Of a DNA stretch of 64,000 nt, positions 7,738 through 16,826 are shown in pieces (the first letter of the stretch is position 1; each line of letters starts with the position of its first letter). The DNA is taken from contig NZ_CP079865.1 of the NCBI RefSeq assembly GCF_025263565.1, forward strand, positions 4,030,001 through 4,094,000. The letters run 5' to 3'. This DNA comes from Mycobacterium sp. SMC-8 (lineage in GTDB: Bacteria > Actinomycetota > Actinomycetes > Mycobacteriales > Mycobacteriaceae). Both the position numbers and the translations under genes were made by a program. Under the pieces are notes generated by a model, which saw only the letters and a program-made list of their open reading frames with translations, did not search any database and was not told the DNA's origin.

Positions 7738-9834
7738 ATGAGCCGGCAGCCGATGCTGCGCCTACGTTTGGTCGGTCGTCTGACGGTCGGGCTGCTGGGG
7801 GTCGCCACCGCGCTCCTGCTGGCCCCGTCCGCGGCGGCGCAACCCGAGGCCGAAGCAAACGATGCGATCACCGCGGCCTGGCAGGCCGGCGGTGGCGACA
7901 CAGGGCCGTTGGGTCCGAAATCGGGTGACGTGTATCCGGCCGGTGACGGCTTCGCTCAGAACTTCGCGGCGGGCAAGATGTTCTTCACCCCGGCCACCGG
8001 TGCGCACTTCATGCAGGGTGCCATCCTGGAGAAATACGAGTCGCTGGGTGGGCCTGCCGACAGCGACCTGGGATTCCCGACCATCGACGAAGGCCCGGGT
8101 CGCGCACCCGAGAGCCGCAACAGCACGTTCAGTGCGTCGGACAAACCGGTGATCTTCTGGACGCCGGCAACCGGCGCGAGGGTGGTCCGCGGACCGATCA
8201 ACGCCGCGTGGGACAGGCTCGGCGGTTCCTCCGGCGTGCTCGGCGTGCCCTCCGAGGACGAGACCTACAACGGTTCCGTAGTGAGTCAGAAGTTCACCGG
8301 TGGCGAGCTGTCGTATGACTCCAGCGCCAAGAAGTTCACCACGGTGCCGCCCGAGCTGGCCGGCCAGCTCGGCGACCTCGTCATTGCCGACGACCCGGTC
8401 GCGGCGATCAACGCCGCACGCCGCGCCGCGGGCGGCGCCCTCGGCCCGCTCGGAGCTGCCGAGGGTGAGCCGTACCAGATCGGCTCCGACGGTATGGGCC
8501 AGGACTTCGTCAACGGCAAGATCTTCTACAGCCCGCAGACCGGAGCCAACGTCGTCACCGGCCAGGTGCTGGAGAAGTACGAGAGCGTCGGCGGTCCAGA
8601 AGGTGATCTGGGTTTCCCGATCACCAGCGAGCAGAACGGCGGACTGGCGCCGGCGAGTCGCATCAGCGCCTTCGCCGCGGACGACAAGCCGGTGATCTTC
8701 TGGACGCCCGACCACGGCGCGGTGATCGTGCGCGGCGCCATGAACGCGGCGTGGAACAAGCTCGGCGGTGCGACCGGGGAGCTTGGCGCGCCGGTCGCCG
8801 ATCAGACGCAGACCGGTGATGTGATCACCCAGCGGTTCGCCGGTGGCGCGATCTCGTGGGATACCACAACGCAGAAGTTCAGCACCGAACCCGCCGGTCT
8901 GGCTCCGCAACTGGTCGGTCTGGAGGTGCCCGGCGCCCAGGCCCCGCAGGCACCGCCGCCGACATCGCAGCCCTCGGAGAACAGCGAGAGCTCCGGGCTG
9001 AAGTGGACCTGGTGGTGGCTGCTGGCCATCGTCCCGCTTGTGCTGTTGGCCGCTCTGGTCGGCTTCGCGGTGCTGCGCACCCGTGGTCGTCGCCGCGACG
9101 ACGACCTGCTCGGCCGTCTGGGCGCCCCGGACGGCCACGCCTATGAGCCGGTACCGTCGGGTGCCGGCGCGCAGGCCCACGAGGACGGCCGGGAGGACGA
9201 ACTGTTCGGGGACCGGTACGCCCGCGAGGGTCTGGGATCGCTGGGCTCGGCGGCGCCGGCGTCGAGCGAGGATTTCCGGTCGGACGTGCAGGGCTTCTGG
9301 GGGGCGCAACCCGGCGAAGATCAGAACGAGCACGGGCCGGCCGCCGACTCCGGCGACGCGCAGGAGGATCCCGACGCCGTCGACACCGCGCCGACACGGG
9401 TGCTGACACCCGAGGCCGAAGCACCCTCGCACGATGTGGTCGACGGCGGCCGTGGCGACGCGCACGACATCGTGGCCGAGCAGACAGAGTTGGACGCCGA
9501 CCGCGAGCCGCTCATCGCGTCGGTCGGTGAGCCGGTCATCGCACCTGCCGACGAACCTGTCAACGTCGCCGCGGCACCACCGGCGCGCGATCCCATGGCC
9601 GACACCGGACGTCACGCGCGCATCGACGTCGACGAGCCGCTGCCGCTGGGCACCGCACTGCACATGCCCTTCGACGACCCGGGCGAGATCCCCGAGGGCT
9701 ATCCGATCAAGGCCGACACCAAATCTGGCCTGTACTGGACGCCGGACAGCGGCGACTATCACGACGCCCCCGTCGAGATCTGGTTCGCCACGGAGGAGAT
9801 CGCGCTCACGAACGGCTTCGTACGCGGCGAGTAG
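7738..9834 (+). CDS. LGFP-repeat envelope protein with transmembrane segment and C-terminal sunset domain
   Basis: A 698-residue predicted envelope protein. A signal peptide (VGLLGVATALLLAPSAAAQ) precedes two triads of LGFP-type repeats (GPLGPKSG, DLGFPTID, VLGVPSED; then GPLGAAEG, DLGFPITS, ELGAPVAD), which in mycolate-makers are thought to bind arabinogalactan or peptidoglycan. One membrane helix lies at about 423-447, followed by an acidic low-complexity cytoplasmic stretch. Residues 651-698 (EGYPIKADTKSGLYWTP...WFATEEIA) look like the sunset domain seen in ArfC-type proteins. Length and place match Rv2721c. Start ATG follows GGGAGGAAG. Function is unknown; a wall-sensing or anchoring role is inference. 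Confidence 0.8.
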   Translation: MSRQPMLRLRLVGRLTVGLLGVATALLLAPSAAAQPEAEANDAITAAWQAGGGDTGPLGPKSGDVYPAGDGFAQNFAAGKMFFTPATGAHFMQGAILEKYESLGGPADSDLGFPTIDEGPGRAPESRNSTFSASDKPVIFWTPATGARVVRGPINAAWDRLGGSSGVLGVPSEDETYNGSVVSQKFTGGELSYDSSAKKFTTVPPELAGQLGDLVIADDPVAAINAARRAAGGALGPLGAAEGEPYQIGSDGMGQDFVNGKIFYSPQTGANVVTGQVLEKYESVGGPEGDLGFPITSEQNGGLAPASRISAFAADDKPVIFWTPDHGAVIVRGAMNAAWNKLGGATGELGAPVADQTQTGDVITQRFAGGAISWDTTTQKFSTEPAGLAPQLVGLEVPGAQAPQAPPPTSQPSENSESSGLKWTWWWLLAIVPLVLLAALVGFAVLRTRGRRRDDDLLGRLGAPDGHAYEPVPSGAGAQAHEDGREDELFGDRYAREGLGSLGSAAPASSEDFRSDVQGFWGAQPGEDQNEHGPAADSGDAQEDPDAVDTAPTRVLTPEAEAPSHDVVDGGRGDAHDIVAEQTELDADREPLIASVGEPVIAPADEPVNVAAAPPARDPMADTGRHARIDVDEPLPLGTALHMPFDDPGEIPEGYPIKADTKSGLYWTPDSGDYHDAPVEIWFATEEIALTNGFVRGE

Positions 9835-9847
9835 GCCGTCCGACCGG

Positions 9848-10534
9848 TCAGACCTTGCGGATGACCGTCACGACCTTGCCGAGCACCACGGCGTCGTTGC
9901 CCGGGATCGGGTCGAAGGCTGGATTGTGCGGCATCAGCCAGACCTGACCGCGGGTGCGTTTGAACGTCTTGACGGTGGCTTCGCCGTCGATCATCGCCGC
10001 CACGATGTCGCCGTTGTCGGCGACGTTCTGCTGTCTGACCACGACCCAGTCGCCATCGCAGATCGCCGCGTCGATCATGGACTCTCCGACAACCTTGAGC
10101 AGGAACAGCGAACCCTCGCCGACCAGCTCACGGGGCAGTGGGAAGACGTCCTCGACGGCCTCCTCGGCCAGGATCGGTCCACCGGCGGCGATGCGGCCGA
10201 GCACAGGCACGAACGTGGGTTCGGGTAGCGAATCCGAACCGGCGACGTCCGTCCCGACGACCGGTGTGGCGTTGTCGTCGGCCCCGCGGACGTCGACCGC
10301 CCGCGGCCGGTTGGGATCGCGGCGCAGATACCCCTTGCGCTCCAGCGTGCGCAACTGGTGGGCCACCGACGACGTGGACGTCAATCCGACCGCGTCACCG
10401 ATCTCCCGGATGCTGGGAGGGTAGCCGCGGGTGGTCACGGACGCACGGATGACTTCGAGGATCGTTCGCTGACGCTCGGTCAGACCCGAATCGCGGCCGC
10501 GGCCGCCGGTGCTGTCATTGCTGTCGTCGCTCAT
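9848..10534 (-). CDS. lexA: SOS repressor LexA
   Basis: LexA represses DNA-damage genes until RecA-ssDNA triggers self-cleavage. The 228-residue protein has an N-terminal winged helix ([22 protein letters not shown]) and a C-terminal peptidase domain. The cleavage site is in GRIAAGGPI (Ala-Gly about 116-117), the nucleophile in VGESMIDA (about Ser150) and the general-base lysine in EATVKTFKR (about Lys188). The ATG giving MSDDSND is chosen; the longer frame runs through the SOS box. It is transcribed divergently from the chiZ-like gene, and an SOS box 33 bases upstream of the start implies autorepression. Confidence 0.96.
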   Translation of the reverse strand: MSDDSNDSTGGRGRDSGLTERQRTILEVIRASVTTRGYPPSIREIGDAVGLTSTSSVAHQLRTLERKGYLRRDPNRPRAVDVRGADDNATPVVGTDVAGSDSLPEPTFVPVLGRIAAGGPILAEEAVEDVFPLPRELVGEGSLFLLKVVGESMIDAAICDGDWVVVRQQNVADNGDIVAAMIDGEATVKTFKRTRGQVWLMPHNPAFDPIPGNDAVVLGKVVTVIRKV

Positions 10535-10566
10535 GTGCCCGAATGTAGCCCGGTCACGGCCGATAA

Positions 10567-10582
10567 TCAAACATGTGTTCGA
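10567..10582. promoter_or_regulatory. LexA binding site (SOS box) of lexA
   Basis: TCAAACATGTGTTCGA reads on the other strand as TCGAACACATGTTTGA, a near-perfect mycobacterial SOS box (TCGAAC-N4-GTTCGA with one change). It lies just upstream of the lexA start, as expected for autoregulation. Confidence 0.9.
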
Positions 10583-10713
10583 GGCGTGTCGCATGCCGGC
10601 GGCCGAGGCCGGGATCCCGCGGAGGCTCTCCGGTGATGCCCTGGAGGCGACGACCCGGACGTGTCGGTGCCTTCGGTTAGCGTTCGCAACAGTTCGATCA
10701 CGCGTTCTATTCA

Positions 10714-10729
10714 TCGAACAGATGATCGA
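10714..10729. promoter_or_regulatory. Second LexA site, upstream of the chiZ-like gene
   Basis: TCGAACAGATGATCGA matches the SOS consensus TCGAAC-N4-GTTCGA at 11 of 12 defined positions and lies about 50 bases before the chiZ-like start. A weaker half-site (TCGAACACAAGAGCGA) follows at 10737-10752. Together they suggest DNA-damage induction of the downstream gene. Confidence 0.7.
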
Positions 10730-10780
10730 CTATCGTTCGAACACAAGAGCGAAACACTTCTCGGATCGAAAGGCGAACTG

Positions 10781-11251
10781 ATGACCATTCTCGACGACCG
10801 CGCGACATGGAACGAGTTCGAGCGGGCACCGCGCCTGCAGGTGACCGCGGGCCGGGTCCGGCCGGCGCGGCCGGGCCGGCGGTCTCCGTCCCGATGGCCC
10901 GGCGCTGCGCCGGTGCGACACCGGGGGACCGGCGTGCTGATGTCGCGTGCGCCGCACCGGCGCCGCCCGGTCACGCCGGCTACCACCGTATTGCTGGCGC
11001 TGGTCGCCGGCGCGATCACGCTGTGGCTGGGCCTGGTCGGGCAGTTCGGCAGTCTGGCCGCCGGCACGGCCGAGGTCCCCGGACGGCTCGCCGTGGTGCA
11101 GGTGCACAGTGGCGAGTCCCTGCACCAGGTCGCGCAGCGCGTCGCTCCCGGCGTCCCGGTCGCCGACGTGGTCGATCGGATCCGGGAGCTCAACAAACTC
11201 GAGTCGGCGGCGTTGGCCGCAGGTCAGACCCTGATCGCACCCGTCGTCTGA
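10781..11251 (+). CDS. chiZ: SOS-inducible LysM membrane protein, ChiZ/Rv2719c-like
   Basis: A 156-residue protein with an Arg/Pro-rich cytoplasmic N-terminus, one membrane helix (about 67-88, [19 protein letters not shown]) and an extracytoplasmic LysM domain (about 106-156, [17 protein letters not shown]) that would bind peptidoglycan. In M. tuberculosis the ortholog Rv2719c (ChiZ) is DNA-damage induced and affects septation; a small SOS division inhibitor is the family picture. AAAGG seven bases before the ATG supports the start. The position divergent from lexA behind an SOS box strongly supports the call. The stop codon sits in a 17-base tandem repeat. Confidence 0.87.
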   Translation: MTILDDRATWNEFERAPRLQVTAGRVRPARPGRRSPSRWPGAAPVRHRGTGVLMSRAPHRRRPVTPATTVLLALVAGAITLWLGLVGQFGSLAAGTAEVPGRLAVVQVHSGESLHQVAQRVAPGVPVADVVDRIRELNKLESAALAAGQTLIAPVV

Positions 11252-11281
11252 TCGCACCCGTCGTCTGATCGCAGCCGGGAT
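11231..11281 (+). repeat. Three tandem 17-base units across the chiZ-like stop codon
   Basis: CTGATCGCACCCGTCGT occurs twice exactly (11231-11247 and 11248-11264), followed by a degenerate third copy, CTGATCGCAGCCGGGAT (11265-11281). The first unit encodes the last residues of the LysM protein and the stop lies at the start of the second. Because 17 is not a multiple of three, the duplication does not extend the frame. It looks like replication slippage. Confidence 0.85.
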
Positions 11282-11428
11282 CTGATCGCCCGTGCTGCCC
11301 GAGCTCTGTGAGGACGGGGCCCGATGAGATACACCCCATGGGGTCCGGCCATGAGCCGCCCGTGTTCCACGCAGGTACGCTCAATGGCGTTCGAAGCGAT
11401 TGACTGTCGGAGCGGCGAAGGAGCGGTG

Positions 11429-11893
11429 ATGCACTGTCCTTTCTGCCGGCACCCCGATTCCCGGGTCGTCGATTCCCGAGAGACCGATGAGGGTCAGGCG
11501 ATCCGCAGGCGCCGGTCGTGCCCCGAGTGTGGACGCAGGTTCACCACGGTGGAGACGGCGGTACTCGCTGTGGTCAAACGCAGTGGCGTGACCGAGCCGT
11601 TCAGTCGCGAGAAGGTCATCCGCGGGGTGCGGCGGTCGTGCCAGGGCCGGCAGGTCGACGACGACGCGCTGAATCATCTTGCTCAGCAGGTGGAGGACGC
11701 GGTCCGGGCCACCGGCTCGCCGGAGGTGCCCAGCCATGAGGTGGGCTTGGCGATCCTGGGTCCGCTCCGAGAGCTCGACGAAGTGGCCTACCTGAGATTC
11801 GCCTCGGTGTACCGCTCGTTCTCGTCAGCCGAGGATTTCGAGCGCGAGATACAGGCGCTGCGTGCCCATCGGAAGGTCACGGCCCAGAGCTGA
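11429..11893 (+). CDS. nrdR: Transcriptional repressor NrdR
   Basis: NrdR is the ATP/dATP-sensing repressor of ribonucleotide reductase genes. The 154-residue protein has an N-terminal zinc ribbon (CPFC at 3-6, CPEC at about 31-34) followed by RRRRSC and an ATP-cone domain ([16 protein letters not shown] to SVYRSF). The length is exactly that of mycobacterial NrdR. GAAGGAG five bases before the ATG fixes the start, excluding in-frame upstream codons. The place downstream of lexA/chiZ matches Rv2718c. It converges on the PhzF gene with only four bases between the stops. Confidence 0.96.
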   Translation: MHCPFCRHPDSRVVDSRETDEGQAIRRRRSCPECGRRFTTVETAVLAVVKRSGVTEPFSREKVIRGVRRSCQGRQVDDDALNHLAQQVEDAVRATGSPEVPSHEVGLAILGPLRELDEVAYLRFASVYRSFSSAEDFEREIQALRAHRKVTAQS

Positions 11894-11897
11894 GGCG

Positions 11898-12584
11898 TCA
11901 CTCCAGTTGGCGCTGTCCATCGTCGACCACCCGGCCGGCGACCTGCACCCAGCCTTCGGGGCTCCATTTCGTCTCGATGATCGACCCCTCGCCCTGGACG
12001 ATCGTCAGGTCTCGGCTCAGATGCTCGGTGATGCGCACCGCAGCCGCGCCGGTCGCCTCATCCTCGCGAATCCCCAGGTACGGCGCGAACATGCGCGAGC
12101 GGATGGTGCCTGCGGCCTCGTCCAGCCACGTCCACAGGTAGTGCTCGGACTCGTCGGCGTAGTCGTCGGGATCGGCGGCCGCGAGCTCTTCGAGCGAGGC
12201 CACGTCGTGGATCGAGAACACCGGAGCCCATTGCGCGCGAGCACTAGCCGAGGTCAGGTCGTGGCCGTAGCTGACCTGGACGATCCCTGCCGGTACCTGG
12301 AGTGTCTTTATCGGCATGCCGCGGTCTCTCAGCCACCACGACGCACCCACTATCGGATGCCCGGCGAACGGCAATTCGGTGGTGGGGGTGTGGATGTGGG
12401 CTTGGGCGCTGTGGGTGCCCTCTCGCGGAAGCGAGACGAAAATCGTTTCGCTGTATCCCAATTCGGTGGCGATGCGTTGCCGGTCGGCCGGGTCCACGGT
12501 AGCGGCGTCGACCACACCGAGCGGGTTCCCGAAATGTCCGTCCTTGTCGGTGAAAACGCGCAGCACTGTCACTTCGATGGCCAT
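11898..12584 (-). CDS. PhzF-family isomerase-like protein
   Basis: A 228-residue PhzF/YddE-fold protein. Seen are the N-terminal [16 protein letters not shown] (family motif F-G-N-P), [13 protein letters not shown] and [14 protein letters not shown], which line the diaminopimelate-epimerase-like active cleft. Family members catalyse isomerisations such as in phenazine synthesis, but most, including the mycobacterial ortholog (Rv2716), have no known substrate. The start is an ATG with no competing upstream codon. It is probably co-oriented with the alpha/beta hydrolase and PAC2 genes upstream. Confidence 0.85.
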   Translation of the reverse strand: MAIEVTVLRVFTDKDGHFGNPLGVVDAATVDPADRQRIATELGYSETIFVSLPREGTHSAQAHIHTPTTELPFAGHPIVGASWWLRDRGMPIKTLQVPAGIVQVSYGHDLTSASARAQWAPVFSIHDVASLEELAAADPDDYADESEHYLWTWLDEAAGTIRSRMFAPYLGIREDEATGAAAVRITEHLSRDLTIVQGEGSIIETKWSPEGWVQVAGRVVDDGQRQLE

Positions 12585-12619
12585 GAGCCCGATGCTACGT
12601 GCTCGGCGACGCCGACCGG

Positions 12620-13642
12620 TCAGGTTGCCGAGCGTTCGTCGCCACCCATCGCGTCGAGCACCGCCACCCGGGTGTCGACCGGGCCGGAGATGGTGCCCTC
12701 CTCGACGCCGGTGCGGAGCAGGCTGCGCAGATACTCCTGGTCGTACACGGCCGGTTCGGTGGTGTCGATGAACTTCTCGACGAGCTCGACGAAGCGGTCC
12801 GGGTCGTCGTGAAACGGGAAGTGGCCTGAGCCGCGGAAGATCTCGAGCCGGGAACCCGGCATGGCGGCGTGCGCCAGCTCCGCGTGACTGACGGGGATGA
12901 CGGCATCGAGGTCACCCCAGATCAATTGCACGGGAACCGATTGCGTCAGATAACAGCGGTCGAGCATCGTGACCACCTGGCCGCGCCAGTCCACCACCGC
13001 CCTCAGCGTGCGGGCGAAGGCCGATGAGGCGGTCGGTTCGGGCAGGTCGGCCAGGATGCGCAGCATGTGGGGAATGTCGCGCCCCACCCCCGTGGATCCG
13101 AGTACCGTCCCGCTGACGCGGCCCAGCGCCTGGAGCACGGGCAGCGCCAGCGGAAGACGTAACAGGGACAGCGCTTCGCTGCCCATCGGCATCGAGGCGA
13201 TGCGCAGCGCGATGTTGACGTCTTTGGTCACGCCGCCGGCGCCGACCAGTATCAGACGGTTGACCAACTGCGGAAACTGGTAGGCGAACTGCATCGCCAC
13301 CCCGCCGCCGAGGGAGTGCCCGATCACCGTGACGCTGTCGATGTCGAGCACGGAGAGCAGGTCGCGCATGCCGTTGGCATAGGCCGCGACCGAATAGTCG
13401 GCCCGTGGCTTGTCCGACTTGCCGTGCCCCAGGAGATCGGGGGCGATCACGGTGAACCGTTGCGCCAGTTGGGTCTGCACGGTGCTCCATGTGGTGGAGT
13501 TGTCGCCGATACCGTGGATCAACAGGATCGCCGGTCCGGAACCGGCTACTCGAAAGGCCCGCCGGTAGCCGTGGATCGTGCAGAACTTCAGCGTCGGGGT
13601 GATCTCACGCACCGGGCGCAGGTGGGGCTTGCGGTCGGTCAT
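12620..13642 (-). CDS. Alpha/beta hydrolase
   Basis: A 340-residue alpha/beta hydrolase. The oxyanion region is [10 protein letters not shown], the nucleophile elbow [10 protein letters not shown] carries the serine, the acid is probably in [10 protein letters not shown], and the histidine is in [11 protein letters not shown] near the C-terminus, completing the triad. A helical cap lies between. The ATG giving MTDRKPHL is preferred over the GTG three codons upstream. It matches the place and length of Rv2715, a hydrolase of unassigned substrate. No signal peptide is visible. Confidence 0.88.
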   Translation of the reverse strand: MTDRKPHLRPVREITPTLKFCTIHGYRRAFRVAGSGPAILLIHGIGDNSTTWSTVQTQLAQRFTVIAPDLLGHGKSDKPRADYSVAAYANGMRDLLSVLDIDSVTVIGHSLGGGVAMQFAYQFPQLVNRLILVGAGGVTKDVNIALRIASMPMGSEALSLLRLPLALPVLQALGRVSGTVLGSTGVGRDIPHMLRILADLPEPTASSAFARTLRAVVDWRGQVVTMLDRCYLTQSVPVQLIWGDLDAVIPVSHAELAHAAMPGSRLEIFRGSGHFPFHDDPDRFVELVEKFIDTTEPAVYDQEYLRSLLRTGVEEGTISGPVDTRVAVLDAMGGDERSAT

Positions 13643-13683
13643 GTAGCCCACTTCGTTGTCGGGACGGCTGGCAGCAGGCGGAA

Positions 13684-14673
13684 TTACAGGCCCTCCCGCG
13701 GGTCGTCCCTGTCCTTCCGCTTCTTCTCACCGGCCTGTTCAGCGAGGAACCGCTCGAACTCGGCACCGAGTTCCTCCCCGCTCGGCAGATCCTCGTCCCG
13801 CGCCAAGAGGGACCGGTTCTCCTGAGCGGCGACGAAGGCATCGTACTGTCGCTCCAGGGCCTCCACCACTTGAGCGACCTCGGCGCTCGCGGCGACCTGC
13901 TCGTTGATCTTGTCGAACACCTCCGCGGCGGCCTGGGTCAGCTTCGCGGTGGGAATCTGCAGCAAGCCGTTCCTTGCCACTTCGGAGATCAGGGTCTCGG
14001 CCGCCGACGGATAGTCGGTCTGTGCCAGGTAGTGCGGGACGTGCACCGTGAACCCGACCACCTCGTAGCCGTGCTGGGCCATCCGGTACTCCAACAGGTT
14101 GGAGGCACTTCCGGGCACTTGGACCTCGCCCACCCACGGCTGATGCTCGCCGATCAGTTCCTTGTCGTTGGAGTGCGCGGTCAGCGTCATCGGACGGGTG
14201 TGCGGAACCGCCATCGGGATGGAGCCCAGTCCGATCACCCTGCGCACCCCGAGTCGCTCGGACAGCAGTCGCACCGCGGTGATGAACCGTTCCCAGCGCA
14301 GATCGGGTTCCAGACCCGCGAGCAGCAGGAACGGGGTCCCGACGCTGTCGTGTAGCGCGTACAAATTCAGTTCCGGCTCGTCGTAATGGGCGAAGTGGTC
14401 GGTCTTGAACGTCATCAGCGGGCGGCGGGACCGGTAGTCGAGCAGTTCGTCGATGGCGAACGACGCCACCAGTTCGGTGTCGAGCGTGTCCTTGAGGTGC
14501 TGGACAGACAATCTGATCGCATGCCCGGCATCTGAAAACCCTTCCAGCGCATGGATCAGCACCGGACCGCGACCGTCGGGTGAGGACAGCTGCGGGGACG
14601 GGAACTCGAGCTCGTACATGCCGGTCTGCTCCGGCTGATACTGCTGGCCGGGGTCGTGCTCATCGTCAGCCAT
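13684..14673 (-). CDS. PAC2-family protein (Rv2714-like)
   Basis: A 329-residue member of the PAC2 (proteasome-assembly-chaperone-like) family. Recognisable are HALEGFSDAGHAIRLSVQHL, VGLGSIPMAVPHTRP and the VHVPHYLAQTDYPSAAETL segment, with a charged C-terminal helix (RFLAEQAGEKKRK). The ATG giving MADDEHD follows a GAGGCGAGGC run. The biochemical role of actinobacterial PAC2 proteins is unclear; the ortholog belongs to a conserved core. It lies upstream of the hydrolase gene on the same strand with about 41 bases between, so an operon is likely. Confidence 0.83.
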   Translation of the reverse strand: MADDEHDPGQQYQPEQTGMYELEFPSPQLSSPDGRGPVLIHALEGFSDAGHAIRLSVQHLKDTLDTELVASFAIDELLDYRSRRPLMTFKTDHFAHYDEPELNLYALHDSVGTPFLLLAGLEPDLRWERFITAVRLLSERLGVRRVIGLGSIPMAVPHTRPMTLTAHSNDKELIGEHQPWVGEVQVPGSASNLLEYRMAQHGYEVVGFTVHVPHYLAQTDYPSAAETLISEVARNGLLQIPTAKLTQAAAEVFDKINEQVAASAEVAQVVEALERQYDAFVAAQENRSLLARDEDLPSGEELGAEFERFLAEQAGEKKRKDRDDPREGL

Positions 14674-14907
14674 CTGCCTCGCCTCCTCGCCTCGGTGACC
14701 ACAACGGGTGATGCGGGTGAACCGTGAACACCAAGTGTCTCGCACGTGTCCGGCGCCGCCGCGCGGGGCCACGTGACGTCACCCATTTGTTCGAGCGCGA
14801 ACACGCCGACGTGACATTCCGGCACGGTGCCCGGCGATCTACCCCGGGTGTGGGTCGCGGAAACGCCGGTGACGTCCCTGTGAGGGAAGATCGGAGGAAT
14901 GGTCGAC

Positions 14908-15657
14908 GTGAAGTCCGCGCTGGTGGTCGCGGCAGCGGTGCTGCTCACCTCATGCTCGGCCCCGGAGTACCGGCCGTCCACCGGCGTACGGCCGTCGGCG
15001 GGACCGGTGTCGCCGGATCCGCGGGTGGGAGCGGTGTTCGTCGACGGTTCGGAGTTGCACACGTGCACGGGTTCAGTGCTGAGGTCACCCGCCGGTGATC
15101 TGATCCTGACCGCGGCGCACTGCTTGTCCGATGGTGACGACGCGGTTTTCGTCCCGGGCTACGGCGCGGGCCCCACTGCGCGCGACGGGTGGCAGATCGA
15201 CGCGGTCTTCTTCGACACCCGTTGGTTGGACGGCCGTGACCCCGCCGCGGACTACGCGGTCGCACGGGTCAGCCGCGACGACGGCGTGCCGCTGGCGTCG
15301 GTGGCAGGCGACGGACTGGACGTCGGGGCAGCACCCGGCCCGGGGAAGGAGGTGACGGTCATCGGGTATCCGTCGGGTGCCGGTGGTCCGCAGGTCTGCC
15401 GGGCCCCGGCCGTGCCGGAACGGCAAGGTTTCCCGACCCTGCACTGCGATGGGGTGGTCAACGGTTTCTCCGGCGCCCCCTGGATCTCCGGGGGGACGGT
15501 GACCGGTCTGATCGGTGGTCTGGACGGCGGTGGATGCGCCGACGAGGTGTCGTTCTCTCCGCCCTTCGACCAGCGACTCGCGGAGCTCGTGGCACGCGCG
15601 CAGGCCGGGGGGCCCGGAGACGAGGTGTCCGCTCCGTTCGACGACGGCTGCCCTTAA
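14908..15657 (+). CDS. Secreted trypsin-like serine protease, lipoprotein
   Basis: A 249-residue exported protease. A signal peptide ends in a lipobox-like LLTSC, so the mature protein is probably lipid-anchored. The triad is visible: LTAAHC (His), DYAVARV (Asp) and GFSGAP (Ser, where GNSGGP is usual). Three or more further cysteines could form disulfides. I chose the GTG nine bases after GGAGGA; the ATG at 14899 abuts that Shine-Dalgarno sequence and is less likely. In the M. tuberculosis order this slot holds sthA (Rv2713); here the transhydrogenase is absent. The target is unknown. Confidence 0.83.
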   Translation: MKSALVVAAAVLLTSCSAPEYRPSTGVRPSAGPVSPDPRVGAVFVDGSELHTCTGSVLRSPAGDLILTAAHCLSDGDDAVFVPGYGAGPTARDGWQIDAVFFDTRWLDGRDPAADYAVARVSRDDGVPLASVAGDGLDVGAAPGPGKEVTVIGYPSGAGGPQVCRAPAVPERQGFPTLHCDGVVNGFSGAPWISGGTVTGLIGGLDGGGCADEVSFSPPFDQRLAELVARAQAGGPGDEVSAPFDDGCP

Positions 15658-15753
15658 GCGCGATTCATCCCCAGATCCGATTTCATCCACAGTTGCGTGC
15701 CGCCGGGACGTCTTCGCCCGATCGGCGTCGGGGCCGGTTGCGAGGTTGGCCAC

Positions 15754-16803
15754 ATGGCCTCAACACCTCGCCCCGATCCCTCGCTCGACCGTCCCGGTGC
15801 CCTCATCGCGGCACTGCCTGCCGTCCTCGGCTTCATCCCGGTGAAATCGCTCGTTCTGACCACCATCAGCGGCGGCGATTTGGGCGCCGTCCTCCGCGCC
15901 GACCTGGGGGAGCGACCGCCCGACCAGCTGTATCGGTTGGCCGAGCTGGCGGCGTCCTCGGGTGCCGACGCAGCGGTGGCGGTGATCGTCGACGCGGAGG
16001 GCGCGTGCTGCCCGATGTGCGCCGAGGGGTACCGCACGCTGTCCGAGGAACTCGGGAGTGAGCTCGACTTCCATGGTGTCGATTTGATCGCCACCCACGT
16101 CGTCTCCGAGATCGCCGCGGGTGCGCGGTGGTACTGCGCGGACGGCTGCGGCAACTCTGGTGTTGTCGAGGACCCGACTGCGTCACCGACAGCCGTGGCC
16201 GCGGTGCTCGACGGGCGCCGCCTCTATCGGCGCCGCGAGGAACTGGTCGCCGTGGTCGCGACGGCAGACCCCGCACGCGCCGCGACCCTCGGCCGCGCAA
16301 TCGAACTCGCCGGCGCGCCGGAGCCATCCCGGCCGGGGGCGGAGGCCCGCGGTGACATCGAGCACGCGTTGGCGTGCGCTGAGCAGATCAAGGGTGATGG
16401 TCGGCTTGCCGACGCAGACAAGGTGCGGTTGGCGTGGGCGCTCACCGACACCCGGGTGCGGGACACGCTCTACGCGCTGGCGGTCGGCGCCGGCGCCGGC
16501 GCCGCCGAGGCGCTGTGGGCCGAGCTCGCACGGTGCCTTCCCGAGCCGTGGCGGGTCGAAGCCCTGGTGCTGCTCGCCTTCTCGGCGTACGCACGCGGTG
16601 ACGGTCCGCTGGCCGGTATCTCGCTCGACCAGGCACTGCGGGCCGATCCGGCGCACAGGATGGCGGGCATGCTGGATCAGGCACTGCAGTCGGGGATGCG
16701 GCCTGAACAGATTCGGGAACTCGCCCAGACGGGTTACCGGTTGGCGAAGCAGCTCGGCGTGCGGCTGCCGCCGCGGCGGTCGTCCGGTCGCAGGGCCGGC
16801 TAG
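15754..16803 (+). CDS. DUF4192 protein (Rv2712c-like)
   Basis: A 349-residue actinobacterial DUF4192 protein of unknown function. It begins with a Pro-rich stretch and the family opening (PGALIAALPAVLGFIPVKSLVL), has a CCPMC cysteine cluster and an Asp/Ala-rich centre, and ends in repeat-like helices (ALLAFSAYARGDGPLAGISLDQALRADP has TPR character). GAGG eight bases before the ATG sets the start. It converges with ideR, matching the place and length of Rv2712c. Confidence 0.82.
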   Translation: MASTPRPDPSLDRPGALIAALPAVLGFIPVKSLVLTTISGGDLGAVLRADLGERPPDQLYRLAELAASSGADAAVAVIVDAEGACCPMCAEGYRTLSEELGSELDFHGVDLIATHVVSEIAAGARWYCADGCGNSGVVEDPTASPTAVAAVLDGRRLYRRREELVAVVATADPARAATLGRAIELAGAPEPSRPGAEARGDIEHALACAEQIKGDGRLADADKVRLAWALTDTRVRDTLYALAVGAGAGAAEALWAELARCLPEPWRVEALVLLAFSAYARGDGPLAGISLDQALRADPAHRMAGMLDQALQSGMRPEQIRELAQTGYRLAKQLGVRLPPRRSSGRRAG

Positions 16804-16826
16804 GTAGTACGCGAGGCCGCTCTTGG

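Noticed and set aside
7762..9762. 666-codon open frame opposite the LGFP-repeat gene
   Set aside because: Shadow of repetitive GC-rich coding sequence; no ribosome site or domain.
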